NCBI RefSeq assembly: GCF_963576545.1 | Contig: NC_083658.1 | Coordinates: forward strand, 11,648,428-11,712,427 | Source: Limanda limanda | Lineage: Eukaryota > Chordata > Actinopteri > Pleuronectiformes > Pleuronectidae | Reading direction: 5' to 3' | DNA: 64,000 bases | Shown: positions 43,901-55,748 of the stretch, in pieces | Position numbering within the stretch: the stretch's first letter is position 1 | How the letters are laid out: the number at the start of each line of letters is the position of its first letter | Position numbers and translations under genes: made by a program | The notes under the pieces: model-generated | What the model was told of the DNA's origin: nothing | What the model saw: the letters and a program-made list of their open reading frames with translations, nothing else | Database searches by the model: none

Positions 43901-46900
43901 TTTTCTGCAGGACTGCAAACATGCACGCTCTCTGCATAAGACGGCAATCCATCCAGGATTCTGTAAAAAATAAAACACATCCATCAAAAAAAAAATGTGA
44001 TTAAACCGAAGACGTGACAGCAAAACCTGTGTGAAATATTGTGTCTCAGTTCGGCTGCAGCACCAAGCAACAGGTTGGAAGCTGATCAATACTGCCTCGA
44101 TGCCTCACCTAATATCTGGGGCCATATTGCTTGTCAGGGGATAATGTAGTGAGGATGACGTATGTTGCCGTTTCAGATTGGTTTCAAAACGCGCCGCACA
44201 ATATTCCTTTCAGTCCTCTCCAAAGTGCTGCTGGTTGAGATCAGCCCTTCGACGTTTTCTGCATGGGTCGCCACGGACGTATAAATGAGGCATTTACTTA
44301 GAAACCCTCCTGGCTGAAGATAAAGTCGTACACCCGCAGTAATTTGACTTCTCGGGGTCAATGTGGTGTCAGCTTACCTTTAATTATCCAGGATAGCGAT
44401 GCCTCTCCGCCATCATCCACTGCAGCTCCCTGCGGTCATAACTACCTCTCAACTTCCTTTCTCTTTTTCTAATCTCCTTCCAATTCCTGTGATTCACCTC
44501 ATTGCCGCTCAATATTTCTCTCGCTTCATTACTTCCTCACCTGTCCACTAGCTGTCACTGCAGAGTTAACATTGTTAAACGTCGGCCTCACCCCGGACCT
44601 GTGCTCATAGCTGAGCCTTGATATTGAGTGGGCTTAAAATCTAGGTTTCTCGTTTTATTTGGTTCAACTGAAAGCCATTTTAGCTTTTTCACTCAACCAG
44701 CCTTGGTGGATACGCCTCAAAGTCCAAGTGAGCCCATTTGCTCTGTTCGGAGGATGTGTTTGTGCCACCATTTCACATGCACCGATCTCTGTAAAAGAAG
44801 ACACATTGTCCTTTGCTAGGGATGTCACAATACCAAAAATGTAATAGCTAATAACGGTAGCATCAAATCTCAATGATGACAAATAGAAATGGAATAAAAA
44901 CAAAGAGAATGCCCCCCACTGTCTTTTTTTACTTTGCATTAAAGCTGAATAACTTTCTCCTTTCAGTTGACACAATCTGACAGTTATTTTCCAAATATAA
45001 AGAGACATTGAATGTTTAATTTGAAACTGAAAACTTGTGGAACAATTAAAAGTTGGCACTGTCCCCGAGCCGTCGGAAAGAACACTATCTTCCGCCTCGT
45101 CCTCAATCAGCCGTCCTCCCTTAATGGCTTCCCGGGCCGCGTTGCTATTCATAGCGTGTGTGTCTTCGAAACTAAGTTCTCTGATCAATTATACTTGCCT
45201 CTCAAGATAACTACATTAATTATAATGTTGTTTGCACAATTCTTATTGCATTGCAGTGCACTTGAGACTTCAGGATATATGGGAGGCCAGATGGGAAGAT
45301 TTTGCAGCATGGCTGAGATTCTGAGATAATCAGTATTCTTCAGATCAGTTAAGATTTGTAAAGTATTTAAAATCTGATCAAATACTTATCTAATGTAATT
45401 TTTTACTTCACTAAAGTCTTGATGTTGTCTTTACAGGCAGTGAGAAAGTCTTAAATAAGGGAAAAGTGCTGCAGGTTTTCCTACATGAATCGGAAGGAGA
45501 GATTTTGCAAATCCAAAGGAGGGGTCTCTGAACTGTGCACAGACTCAGCTTTGGGAAAAAAGGCCTCGGCCAAAACTGCTGACTCATGCACCAGTTGTAC
45601 GTCCCTGCAGACACACACACTCAAACACACACACACACACGCACACAAACATTTGAGTCAGCGCTGCCCCGCAGTCGGCATCAGAAAGCCCCTCGAGTGA
45701 TAAGCTTTGGCGAGAAGAACAAGGATTCCAATGCTAATCTCCTAAACATGATTTTTCATACTGCTTTGCACAACATGCGTCCGGATTAAAGACATCCTAT
45801 TAAAGAGAAGGGGCTTAACATATAGAATGGGAAGAGAAGCCAGCTTTGCTCGGTCGGGTTGAGCCGTCTGAGCTATAGTTCAGCAAACCCCGTTTTTTTT
45901 CATGTGCCGTGGGATGATCCCGCCAAAACATTGCAGGGGAAAATATTTTTTTGAAGTTGACGTCAGTATTTACAAGGGTATCTAGGTGTCATCAAAAACT
46001 AGAGCATTTTAGCCAAAGTCTTTTTTTATGAAGAGGTTTAAATCTCTTAAAAAAAAGGTGATCTTAGCGACTCTTCTTCCCCTGTTTTGTCTTTTTTTTT
46101 AGACCTTGGAGTGGTGGTGCTATTTCTGAAAAATGGGACAGCCTAATTGCTCATCCTGAGAGTGTATCCTTGGCAGGAGTTTATATCCAGTAAATAAGGG
46201 ATCAAGGAAAGCTTTGTGGTTATTATCTTCCCCTCGCAGGTCGGCACAAGTTGATTTGTTTCCCTCTGATGCAACCAGATGTTAAACGGGCTGCGGTCAA
46301 TATCCTCCATTAGACTTCATCTGAGAGGTTCCTCTGTGCAGCATATGGCATCCAGATGATATTAATCTCTGTTTATAGGCCTTTCTGATGTGAACCTTTC
46401 TACCTATGCTGTAATATCAGTGCAAGGATTTGCATTAGCAACTGTTAGAAGACATGCAAATATATAATTTATAAAATGCCATACTTAACCTGCCCTTTAA
46501 TTGAAAAACATGTTTAACCACTTTGGTTTTAGCTTACCGACTAAATTTCCCCAGGTAATTCCAAGGAGAGAAAATTGCGTGTTTGCTGATTTATTTAAAA
46601 ATGAATGAAATAATAGACAAAACTTTATAATCTAGATGTAAGGAAGAGAATGCATACGGGAAAATGTCATTATCGGTGATCCCTAATAGTGTTTTGTAAG
46701 ATCTAACTAAACTGAAAGAAAGAGAAATGAGGCAGAGTATAAGATGTAACATGTTGCACTCCGAGTAAAGACATTGCACAAGCTTGAATGTTCTTTACCG
46801 ACAATAATGCGGCGTTGAGATAGGAGCTTGAAGGAGTATCCCATTACACCCACCTTTATACCTGCAGGCGAGGTATATATGTGACAGCATGCGATAAATG

Positions 46901-49169
46901 CGCTGCCCGTTCTCTTACAGTTTATAAACTACTACAACTGCTGCTACCCAGTAAATGCATACGTTTCTCCGAGGCAGCCTTTCACAGGAGGCGGTAATAA
47001 TCTCCTGGCTGTTAAACCTCAAGGGGTAAAGCCACAAACGCACAGCTGGTCAATGTGTAAGATGGTTAACTGGGAATCTGAGCAGCCAGTGAGGGATAAC
47101 AAAAGCCAATTTACACTGCTCATTTATTCATATTGTGGCAAGGGGAGAATGAGTTGAACCAGATTGTACTGTCTAGTGTACTCAGCCAGCAGAACTACGT
47201 AGAACCAAAGGGCTCTGTGTGTACCGGCACCTAACTTCCACCTTTGCCCCCGTCATAATCACTATCCCCACAAGATGTCTCCTAGGAAAAACCTGAATAG
47301 GCTTTGAGCTCATTTATTTTGTTGTTGTTTTAAAACTTTCACTTTAGACAGCCGCGACAGCAAATAGGGAACACCAGCCTCATTCAGTTTGCAGGAGGAG
47401 GAATAAATGCATACTCTTGTGTCCACTCTGCTGGGAAGAGTCGGTTTTCACTGTCAACCTTTCTAATTTTTGATAATTTCATACTTATCGTTGTATCTGC
47501 ATCTATCTCTGTCTGCTTTCCTGCCTGAATGTCACGTTATATAGCAACATGCGCATTTAATTAAAAACTCCTTTGACTGACTAGTTTTTTGCTTCGCAGT
47601 CCAGATCGAAACCTCTCACAGTCTGGACTTGGATCTTTGCCAGCCGGGGACCCCTGATCTGCAGGCTAGTTTTTTGTGCATTGAGTATATAACATGTTCT
47701 ATTAAATACGTGTTTAATGACATTGAAAGGCATTCACTGTATCTCTAATTTGCTGCTTCCAGATACTGATGTCCATTATCTTCATTGTCCACCCGAGTTA
47801 GAAATTTGTCTTGGTCGCTTTATCCATGCCTATAAACAGACATTTGAAAAAAAAAAGGATATATACCACTGCAGGAAAGTCTGAGCTTCTCATGATGTCA
47901 ACATGGAATCGAATAATTATAAAAGCTGAAATTAGAATTTTCCGTACATTTTTGTAGTCACTACATTTTAATGTTCCCAATAAAGCTTGCTGGCCATGAG
48001 ATTAAAATTGTCCAGAATCAAGACAACATTTTAGTGAGTTTTGACACTATATATCACCGCAGTATATGCAAGTATAGAACCGTGGCTCACACCTCAAAGT
48101 GGGAAAAGCATAAGGGATAAAGGTCTTAACTTAGTGACATTGACATCAATATTCTCTCTTGTAATAAAAGATAAAACCCTCTATTGTATTCTACTGTATT
48201 CCCCTAAATTCCAAAGTAGTTATTTATCAACGTGGAACTGGCTTGAAATATGACGGGGACATGGAGTAGATTCATATTCACAGAGCGAGCAGGTGGGGTG
48301 AAATATTAAAAAGCAGGGAATATCAAGTCGGTGCTGTCTCGGAGAGAATGATCCGTGCAAAGGATAACTTGCCTTAGTCATACTCAATGATCAGTTGCGA
48401 CTCACAATGTGAACAGTGTGCCTGCCGGTGGTGCTTCTCCGGCTTCCGAGTGATGAGTCACCCTGCATGGAACTTTCTAAACTGCCCTACTTTATTTTAC
48501 GACAAACAAAACATAAGAAGAGACAATGCAGAGAGAAAGAAAATAGATGCTCCAATATAATTTCCACTTCCAGAGACCTATACCTGGACTTTGCATATTG
48601 CCCAATGAGATACCAGCACATATACAAAAAAGCAAATAACGTTACATAGTTTAACAGCTGAATGCTACTCCTTGTAAAGAAGTCTGTATGGCTGTATGGA
48701 ATCTTATTAATATGTGAAATGATGATTAATGACACTACAGTACCGGATATTCTTCACCGCTCTGAAAATATCCCTTGTTAGTGGCAGTACAGCGCAAATT
48801 TGTTGTTTTTAAGTGATTTATATGGCAGGTATCTGGATGAAAGTAAAATACTTTGCAGACATTTTATCAGATCAGTACATAGATCAGCGTAATCACCTAT
48901 GAAGGAAGATCAGAGGCATGTCCGATGCTGGCCTCTGTATCGTAACATCTCTACCACAAAGCTTTACTTCAGGATTTAATTCAACAACGTAGCACATACG
49001 GTGCATATATTCACATTGTATGTAGTGTAAATATTTTGCCCAGGAGTCTCAGCAAAGACAGGCATGTTATCGCAGGGAGATGAATAAAGTGAGAAGCGTG
49101 TTCGAGTCACCGTTTAAGCAGCCTACAAGTATTTACTGACTATTAAGTAATGTGGCCCTTCAGAAATCC

Positions 49170-49480
49170 CTTTTTAGTGCGTTTGATTGACAGCAGCCCC
49201 GGCCCATTTCCCCTCCCACGACCACGACAAATAGCGCAGAAGCTTAAACTGTAATTGGCATCGCAAAAAAAGAGAAAGGGAGAGAGGGAGAGAGAGAGCA
49301 TAATTTCCATGACAGATTAAGCAGGTTGCCTCTTACCTATATGACAAGCAATTACGGGATACAGTGCAGCGGCTATGAATTGCTTTTTCCCTAAACTTTC
49401 ATAATTGGATTCTTATGCCTGTTTTATTTTAATTGGGACGTTGCTCCCCGTTCAAAGAGCGGAGTAATTATTTTCGCTTC
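49170..49480. promoter_or_regulatory. candidate conserved non-coding element
   Basis: It contains GTTTGATTGACAGCAGC (49179-49195), whose TGATTGACAG core is the known PBX-MEIS composite site. Further CTGTAATTGGC, ATAATTGGATTC, TTTAATTGGG and GTAATTATTTTCG homeobox-like motifs follow within 300 bp. There is a GA-rich run at 49270-49299. No coding frame, no repeat signature. Hox/PBX-responsive enhancer activity is a guess. Confidence 0.35.
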
Positions 49481-51900
49481 CTGCCTATTTACGCCAAGTC
49501 ATAGATTCCACTAAAAGTTGAAATTGCCTCTATTAACCTTATCAGACGTATATTTCCAATCCTTGTTACTGAAATGAGCTCATCAACTCAGTTTTTTGAT
49601 CGCAGCTGTTCATTACTGACCATTTCGGCTTTTTTAGTGTATTATCCTCGTAACCTTGGAGGCTTTGGTAAAAACAACCCGACAGCCCCAGACCTCTTTC
49701 GCAATCGTAATGTTGTTTGAGACGTAACACAACATCGGAAGCAAATGAGCATAAAGTGTCTGCCTTTCAATACCAATGCCATTCGTGCGCTGGTACATCT
49801 TTACAAATGTGCAGCCACGAGCCAAGAACAGTTTTTTTTATTCCAAAGAAGCACTAAACAATCAATCAACACGAATCAATAACTTTGTCAGCATATAGGA
49901 CAAATCAGTGGTAATACGGAAACCTGCATAAACTTGAGCCATAATGACTCACAGGTGATACATGCTTGTATTTAATTACCATTCTGACGCCTGGGTTATC
50001 TTTTCTATTAATTCAGTTTCTGGTTTCATTAAGTGGGAGACCTATGCAAAACTGGGAAAAAGAACATCCCGTAATAGATTGTAATAATATAGACCTGCAG
50101 TTCTTTTTAATTAATTTAAATAGGATTGATCTGGTACGTAATAAAAATGGGCTTACCGTGCGATAACCAAAGTTTGAAATAAATGTAGATGCTGCAAATT
50201 ACGCCCTTTCTGAGTTTTTCTGTCACGTATGAGCTACGCAGCAGATGATTGTCAAGGTCGGATGTGGGAAAACGTCAGAGGAAAGGACACGACGTATACA
50301 TTCGTCAAGGGCATCGGTCGTTATTGCCAAAAGGTCGGGAATCTTGTTGCCGTTTTAAGTGGAAGTCTTTGTCAAGGGCTTCTCAAGTGTGGCACCTCTC
50401 TTTCATCCAGAGGTATTGATACTCTGCTGCCAATTTTTCTGACATTTTAGGCCAGAGAAGTTGTAAAGTATGATATGTGAGAGAAAGAGAGAGAGAGCTG
50501 CCGGTAACTCTCACTCACAGGCTCCCACGGTGAGATGGATTTCTCTCCTCCCGTTTGGAAGATCACAGATGGATGTCTTAATCAGAAGTTGTGTGAGTTG
50601 GCGGGATAAAATATGCAAGATAACTTTTTTCTGCAACAGTAATAAAGGGGGAAATTGATTTCTCCAATACTTGAGAGCCGAACCAATAATGTTGGAGCAG
50701 GCTTAAATAATTAATAGGGACCAGCTTGATATTGGGCCATAACTAACAGTAAGGCCATCTTGACAGCGTCGTGCCAGTCAACATGACAACATTTGGCCTG
50801 TAGTTAATCGGGATATGACTATATAAGTATTAAGCTACTTGATAAAGTGTTGAACATAGCGGATTCAACATTTGTCCCAATGCATCTGAACAATATATAT
50901 TATATTTATTCATATAAAGTTAATAATAACCAAGTCTGTGAAGATTATGCAGTTAAAGTATATAGATTTTCTGGGGAAATACTATCATTTTCTTCAGATT
51001 GAGTTTTAGTCACTCATCACTTGAGCAGGCCCAGAAACAAAGTGGATGACGAGTATCTCATTGAGTGGAATTGAGTGGAAGCTGTATTATGTCGGGAAAC
51101 AAATAAACTATAATTATTTAAAGTGTTACAAGCAGGAATATAATTAATAAGGATGATAAATGTTAATAGGCAATTTTCTTCATAGATTATGAATAAGAAG
51201 ATCCATGGCCCCTATGGAACCAGGACCTGTTAAGTAGGGCAAATGAATGTTTTAAGATTAGAATAAATTCCTGCCAATATGTGCATGAATTAACATAAAT
51301 AAAAATAGCTTAATATGCAGCGTTTCTCTGATTCTCACGCAGCCAAATGAAATTCCTAGAAAGAGTTCCAAGTAGGGTACCAAGGGAGGCAAAAAAACCC
51401 TCCATCTCTATAATTTTCTCACCTTGAAATTGCATATCACACATTTAGATTTTCAAAATAAAACACTCAAGGCATTGGGAAACAATTCTGTGCACTTTTT
51501 CCTTAACTGGAGCAAAAACAATAATTACAGTATTTTTTTGAATCATCTTTAGGGTCTTCTTTACCATATTTCCATGCTGTGGGATAATCTGAGAGAGCAC
51601 GGCGATGCTATGTCCCACCATATGTGTTTGTTTCTCTTTTTTTCCCCTCTCATTAAATCTTGGGTTGGGAGTAGAAGCCTGCAGTGTCTCATGTTTTATT
51701 GATGGCGAAAGATGTGTCGGCGCTGCTCGTCTTCAGCTCAGGCGTTTTGATCTTCTTTCATTAGAGGATGTTCAATATTTATCAGTGCGCTTTTCCCATT
51801 ATTCTTCCCGTGGATAAGTCCAACTCTTTTACCACTTCAGAGTTGCGCAACCATCATTGCTCTCTGACAGAAAACGATACAGTTATCCTTCTGAAACAGT

Positions 51901-52589
51901 CACTGCGGTTACATGTGTCCGATTGAAACCCGATTTCTGGCGTTGTCCGGTTTCAATCGAAGATCCATTTCATGTAACTCCACAAATCTAGATTTCTTGT
52001 GTCCGACTGAAGTCGGATAACCACCCCCAGATAAGTAGATCGGATTTCTCTGTATATCGGACAACGCGCGCATGTAACTCTGGAAGCTAGACAACAAATG
52101 GAGAAGACGTCTTTGCGCATGCTTGAGATCCTGCCCCCCCTCCTCCCTCCCTCCCTCCCTCCCTGGCCGTGACCCGGAAGTCGACACGTAGATAAAATGT
52201 CGCTGCCCGGTGCCGGCCGGCACTCGCCATTACCATTCTAATCAAATGCGCCGTTCGCATTCGCAATACTCCTAGAGTAAACATGCACAACATCATGTAG
52301 AGGGATGTAGCTTCACCTTGCTCTCCGTTCGTCATCTTTCTCGCATGCTGAGTTGAAGGCTGTTGTTGTTTTTGTGTTGCTAGTGGTGACGAGGTCAAGC
52401 GGAAATGGCAGTATCACCACTAGCTGTAATGAAAACAGCGCCACCTATCGTAGCGGGGTATGAAATGCTTTCGGACAAGAGTCGGATTTCTCAGTGCCAT
52501 GTACCCTGAGATAGAGCAGTTAACCCCCCATGGATAGAGAAACCCGATTTCGGCCGAAATCGGGTTTCTGCCATCATGTAAACGTAGTG
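51901..52589. mobile_element. CACTA-ended MITE (EnSpm-like, tentative)
   Basis: The left end CACTGCGGTTACATG and the inverted right end CACTACGTTTACATG match at 13 of 15 bases, and this terminal sequence is common in fish. Repeated CCGATTT/AAATCGG motifs follow at both sides, and a 32-bp perfect palindrome lies at 52538-52569. CACTA starts suggest the EnSpm/CMC superfamily. Flanking AGT/ACT triplets do not form a clear direct duplication, so the last few bases of each border and the superfamily are uncertain. No transposase. Confidence 0.65.
52538..52569. repeat. 32-bp perfect palindrome
   Basis: Centred between 52553 and 52554 on GGCC, with arms AGAAACCCGATTTCGG and its inverse complement. 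It is built from the same CCGATTT motif repeated elsewhere in the enclosing MITE and would extrude as a hairpin. Confidence 0.9.
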
Positions 52590-53272
52590 ACTCTCTCTGT
52601 TCGAAGAGAGGGGTTTTTAGTGATTGCAGGAGCATTTGACCGGATGGATGGAGTATCATTTGATATTCATTTCCATCTCTTTGGACTCTCTACACTCTGC
52701 GCCGCACAGAAACCTGCAAACTGCTGAGAGAATATCAAACGCCGGGCTCAATTTGACCAGCTCTAGATCTGTGAAAAGCGAAATCACATTATTTGAACTA
52801 GTTCTCAAGTGTCCAGTGTCCCTTTAAATTCTGCACCAAACCTATCATCATATTTTCCCCATAGCTCAAGTAACATTATGTACATATTCATTACATTGTA
52901 TTAAATCTATTTATCTCTGCGATAACTTGTTTTGGGCAACGTCCCCCGTCTATACTATCTCTATTTCAATTCCTTGTATATACATAAGGCAAATTTATTT
53001 TTTGGAATTGGTATTTTTATCCAATTTAACAATTTTTACAACTTCTATTTTACGCTTAACCTTCACTTTACAGTCTCAAATTTTGTTTTCTCAACGATAT
53101 TGACGATAAATACCATCCGTCCAGGTTTTGCGGAAAAGCAATCAGTAGCCTTTGTGTAATCCTGTTGACAAATACCTAAACCCACCAACCTACAAAATGA
53201 CAAACAGGGACAGGGGTGAAAACCTTGTTTAACTATCATAGCAATTATCATGTGTCCTTAAAGTGTTTAAAT
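52590..53272. other. non-coding DNA, no gene recognised
   Basis: AT-rich sequence between the MITE and the hAT element. No transposon ends or exon were identified. Confidence 0.5.
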
Positions 53273-53378
53273 CAGGGGTCTCCAACCTTTTTTCAACTGA
53301 GAGCTACTTAGAAAAAAATTAAGTGGCCAAGAGCTACTTGCATCACATCGCACATATTTATTAATCAACTGACTTAAG

Positions 53379-53697
53379 CTTCTGTTTGTACACGTGTGAA
53401 ATTGCAATACACAATGCTTATCAAAAATAACTCAACTCTAATACAATAACTTAATAACTCAACATCAAAGGTCCAAGAAAACATTAGTACACTCACTCTT
53501 TTTAAAACTTAGTGAGATGACTGGCACTGCATGGAGTCCTTCTGTTTGTACACGTGTGAAATTGCAATACACAATGCTTATCAAAAATAACTCAACTCTA
53601 ATACAATAACTTAATAACTCAACATCAAAGGTCCAAGAAAACATTAGTACACTCACTCTTTTTAAACTTAGTGAGATGACTGGCACTGCATGGAGTC
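53379..53697. repeat. 160-bp tandem duplication in the hAT 3' region
   Basis: Two adjacent units (53379-53538, 53539-53697), each starting CTTCTGTTTGTACACG and ending TGCATGGAGTCC. They differ by one A in a run (AAAAC versus AAAC). Near identity means a recent event. The second unit includes the last transposase codons and its stop codon; the first therefore carries a second copy of that C-terminal end. Confidence 0.9.
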
Positions 53698-54318
53698 CAC
53701 CAAAGAGGTGTATGCTGGAGTGTATGCACTCAGGTTCACTCTAATACAGTCATTTAAATGTTCATCGGTCAGTCTTGTTCTGAATTTAGATTTGATGACA
53801 TTCATGTCAGAAAAAGCAGCTTCACAAAGGTATGTCGAACCAAATAAAGCAGAAATTTTAAGTGCTGCTTGGTGAATGTTCTTGTAGTTTTCTGGGTCTA
53901 CAAGGCTCCAGAAATGTTGTGAGTGTTGCTGAGACTTAAGCTGAACATGATTCTGGAGATTTATAACCTCCATCTCCATCTCCACAGGATTGACAGTGAA
54001 CAGTTCAGCCATCTTTTCTGAAATCTCTGTGATGTCTACCTCCATGAATGGGTTGGCAATGAATGCCACACATGGCTCCAGCTTATCAAAATCATTGAAC
54101 CTATCCTCAAACTCCTGGCCTAGCTTTGACATGAGGTCACAATATTTATTGACATCCAAAACAAAGTCAGCCCCTGCATGGCTATCTAACATCTTAACTA
54201 CTGTTGGGAAGTGTTGCAGTCTTTTGTTTTTCAGTTGCTGGAGGTAGAATGACAGTTTTGCTTTAAAAGCCTTAACAGCACTGATCATGTCAGAAATTGT
54301 TCTGTCTTTACCTTGTAA

Positions 54319-54321
54319 CTA
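54319..54321 (-). other. premature in-frame stop in hAT transposase
   Basis: A TAG on the minus strand separates two open blocks that share the same reading frame and join with no gap in homology. A single base change from a Lys or Gln codon explains it. Confidence 0.85.
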
Positions 54322-54707
54322 TGTGTTGAGCTGATTGAGTTTCTCTGTCATGTCTGTCAGGAACGCAAGATCAAGCAGCCACTCAGCATCAGACAAAAGT
54401 GTAGTGTCCTCCTCTCTTGACTCCATGAAAGCCTTGATTTCGTTCAGCAATGAGCAGAAGCGATGCAGTATTTTTCCTCGGCTCAGCCACCTCACCTCAG
54501 TGTGGAGAAGGAGATCACTGTGTTCAGCAGACAGTTCCTGGAGGAGCCGTTTGAAGCTTCTGTGCTGCTTGGCCTTTGCGCGAATGGAGTTGATGATCTT
54601 AATGACAGGTGTCATCACATGATCAAATCTCATGACTTTGGCGCATATAGCCTGCTGGTGAATGATGCAGTGATAGTTCACAATTTTAGGAAAGTCCGGG
54701 TCGGCCT

Positions 54708-55748
54708 TAGCCTGACGTTGTCAGACTCATTATTCTAGTCAGAATATGAGTCTGAGACCGCTCCATTGGGCTGTGATTATGGGGCGTGTTTCAACCGAAC
54801 CAGGAAATCAAATGCCTCTTCGCTCAATTGGATAGACCTACAACCAATCAGAGCAACGTAGTATGTGACGTATGTCAAGCGACGCATAGTTGTTGTCAGT
54901 TGTCTGTTTCAGAAGTTTATTCACTCTAAATAAATCCATGGAAATGCTGCAAATGCCGCTCGTATCTCCACCGGAGGCAAAGCCCCCAGGAAGCAGCTGG
55001 AGACCAGGGCTGCTCGTGAGAGCCCCGGCCGCCCGCGACGGATCTCTCTCAGAGCCTCGCGACCGGCCCGGTACCGTTACCGGCCCGGGACCGAGGCTCT
55101 GAGAGAGATCTGTCGCTACCAGGAATCCACGGAGCTGCTTATCCGCTGCGCTGCAGAGCTCAGCTGTCATGGCTCTGCATCAGCGAGGAGGAGAAACGGC
55201 AGCTAATCGTTTTTTTCAAGCATTCACTTCCTTGTTGCTCCAACATTAACAGCGTCCCAACATGTGTCTTTTGTCTCATATGTGCTGAGGAGCGTAGCGC
55301 CCCCCCCCACTCTCTTTTTATTTATATGACTGCTTGTGTGGCTGCAGCATCGGGGCCAGCTGATACATTAAACTTTTTATGAATCCCGTAGGAGGACGGC
55401 AAAAACATCTTTTCGATCTACAAATGCCTTGATCGTGTTCCTCTTTCAAAATGAATGCGCTGTCGATGTCTCTGAAACAGACTCGATGGCAGCATCGACA
55501 CATCTCAGCTCATAGATATATGTTTATATCTCAGCTCTCCAGCGGCAGGCAGCGCTCTTTGCTGACGTGGTTGATTACGTCACTGTAGATCATCTGTCAA
55601 TCATCGTATAAAGCCCGCCCTGACGATTTGATTGGATCGAACCGCTTCGGTTTGGAGCATAGTTTCTCCCCAACGGAGCGACTCCAGACCGAACTTCCCG
55701 AACAACAAATGTTGTGGGCGGGGCTAAGTTCGTCTGGCACCCAGGCTA
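54708..55748 (-). mobile_element. element B: inverted second copy of the 9-bp-TSD transposon
   Basis: The 1041-bp element has ends TAGCCTGACGTTGTCA (54708) and CACCCAGGCTA (to 55748), matching element A at 5465-6519 in reverse. The perfect 9-bp duplication GGTCGGCCT flanks it at 54699-54707 and 55749-55757. It lies inside hAT transposase codons, so it inserted after the hAT element. Compared with A it lacks the expanded GC minisatellite and has extra sequence near 55103-55170. It includes the helicase fragment at 55318-55503. Confidence 0.9.
55318..55503 (-). pseudogene. captured RecQ-like helicase fragment, second copy
   Basis: The minus strand reads DIDSAFILKEE, then after a frame change PTGFIKSLMYQLAP, as in element A. 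An 8-nt deletion relative to A in the region after FILKEE changes the frame, so here the two parts run in one open frame by accident. The Walker A change (Ile for Gly) and the one-base loss before it are shared with A. The fragment therefore predates the separation of the copies. Confidence 0.65.

Larger units (their letters stand above)
35272..51900. other. 16.6-kb stretch poor in recognised transposons, no gene recognised
   Basis: The longest span without transposon termini or coding remnants that I could recognise. Contents include AC/GT arrays (35653-35674, 36597-36623, 45610-45650), a GA-rich run (49270-49299), copy 2 of a diverged pair (38605-38834), a hairpin (40950-40990), and AT-rich stretches with homeobox-like motifs (for example 37050-37080 and 49170-49480). 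Minus-strand frames of 184 codons (36308-36862) and 174 codons (44664-45188) have no recognisable domain, and the first crosses a CA array. I regard both as chance. Confidence 0.45.

Noticed and set aside
44664..45188. 174-codon minus-strand open frame
   Set aside because: Composition is unremarkable, no domain was recognised and no splice sites or neighbours support a gene.
54890..55170. Open frames on both strands in element B
   Set aside because: Same explanation as the frames in element A; the GC-rich core of a non-coding transposon is open by composition.
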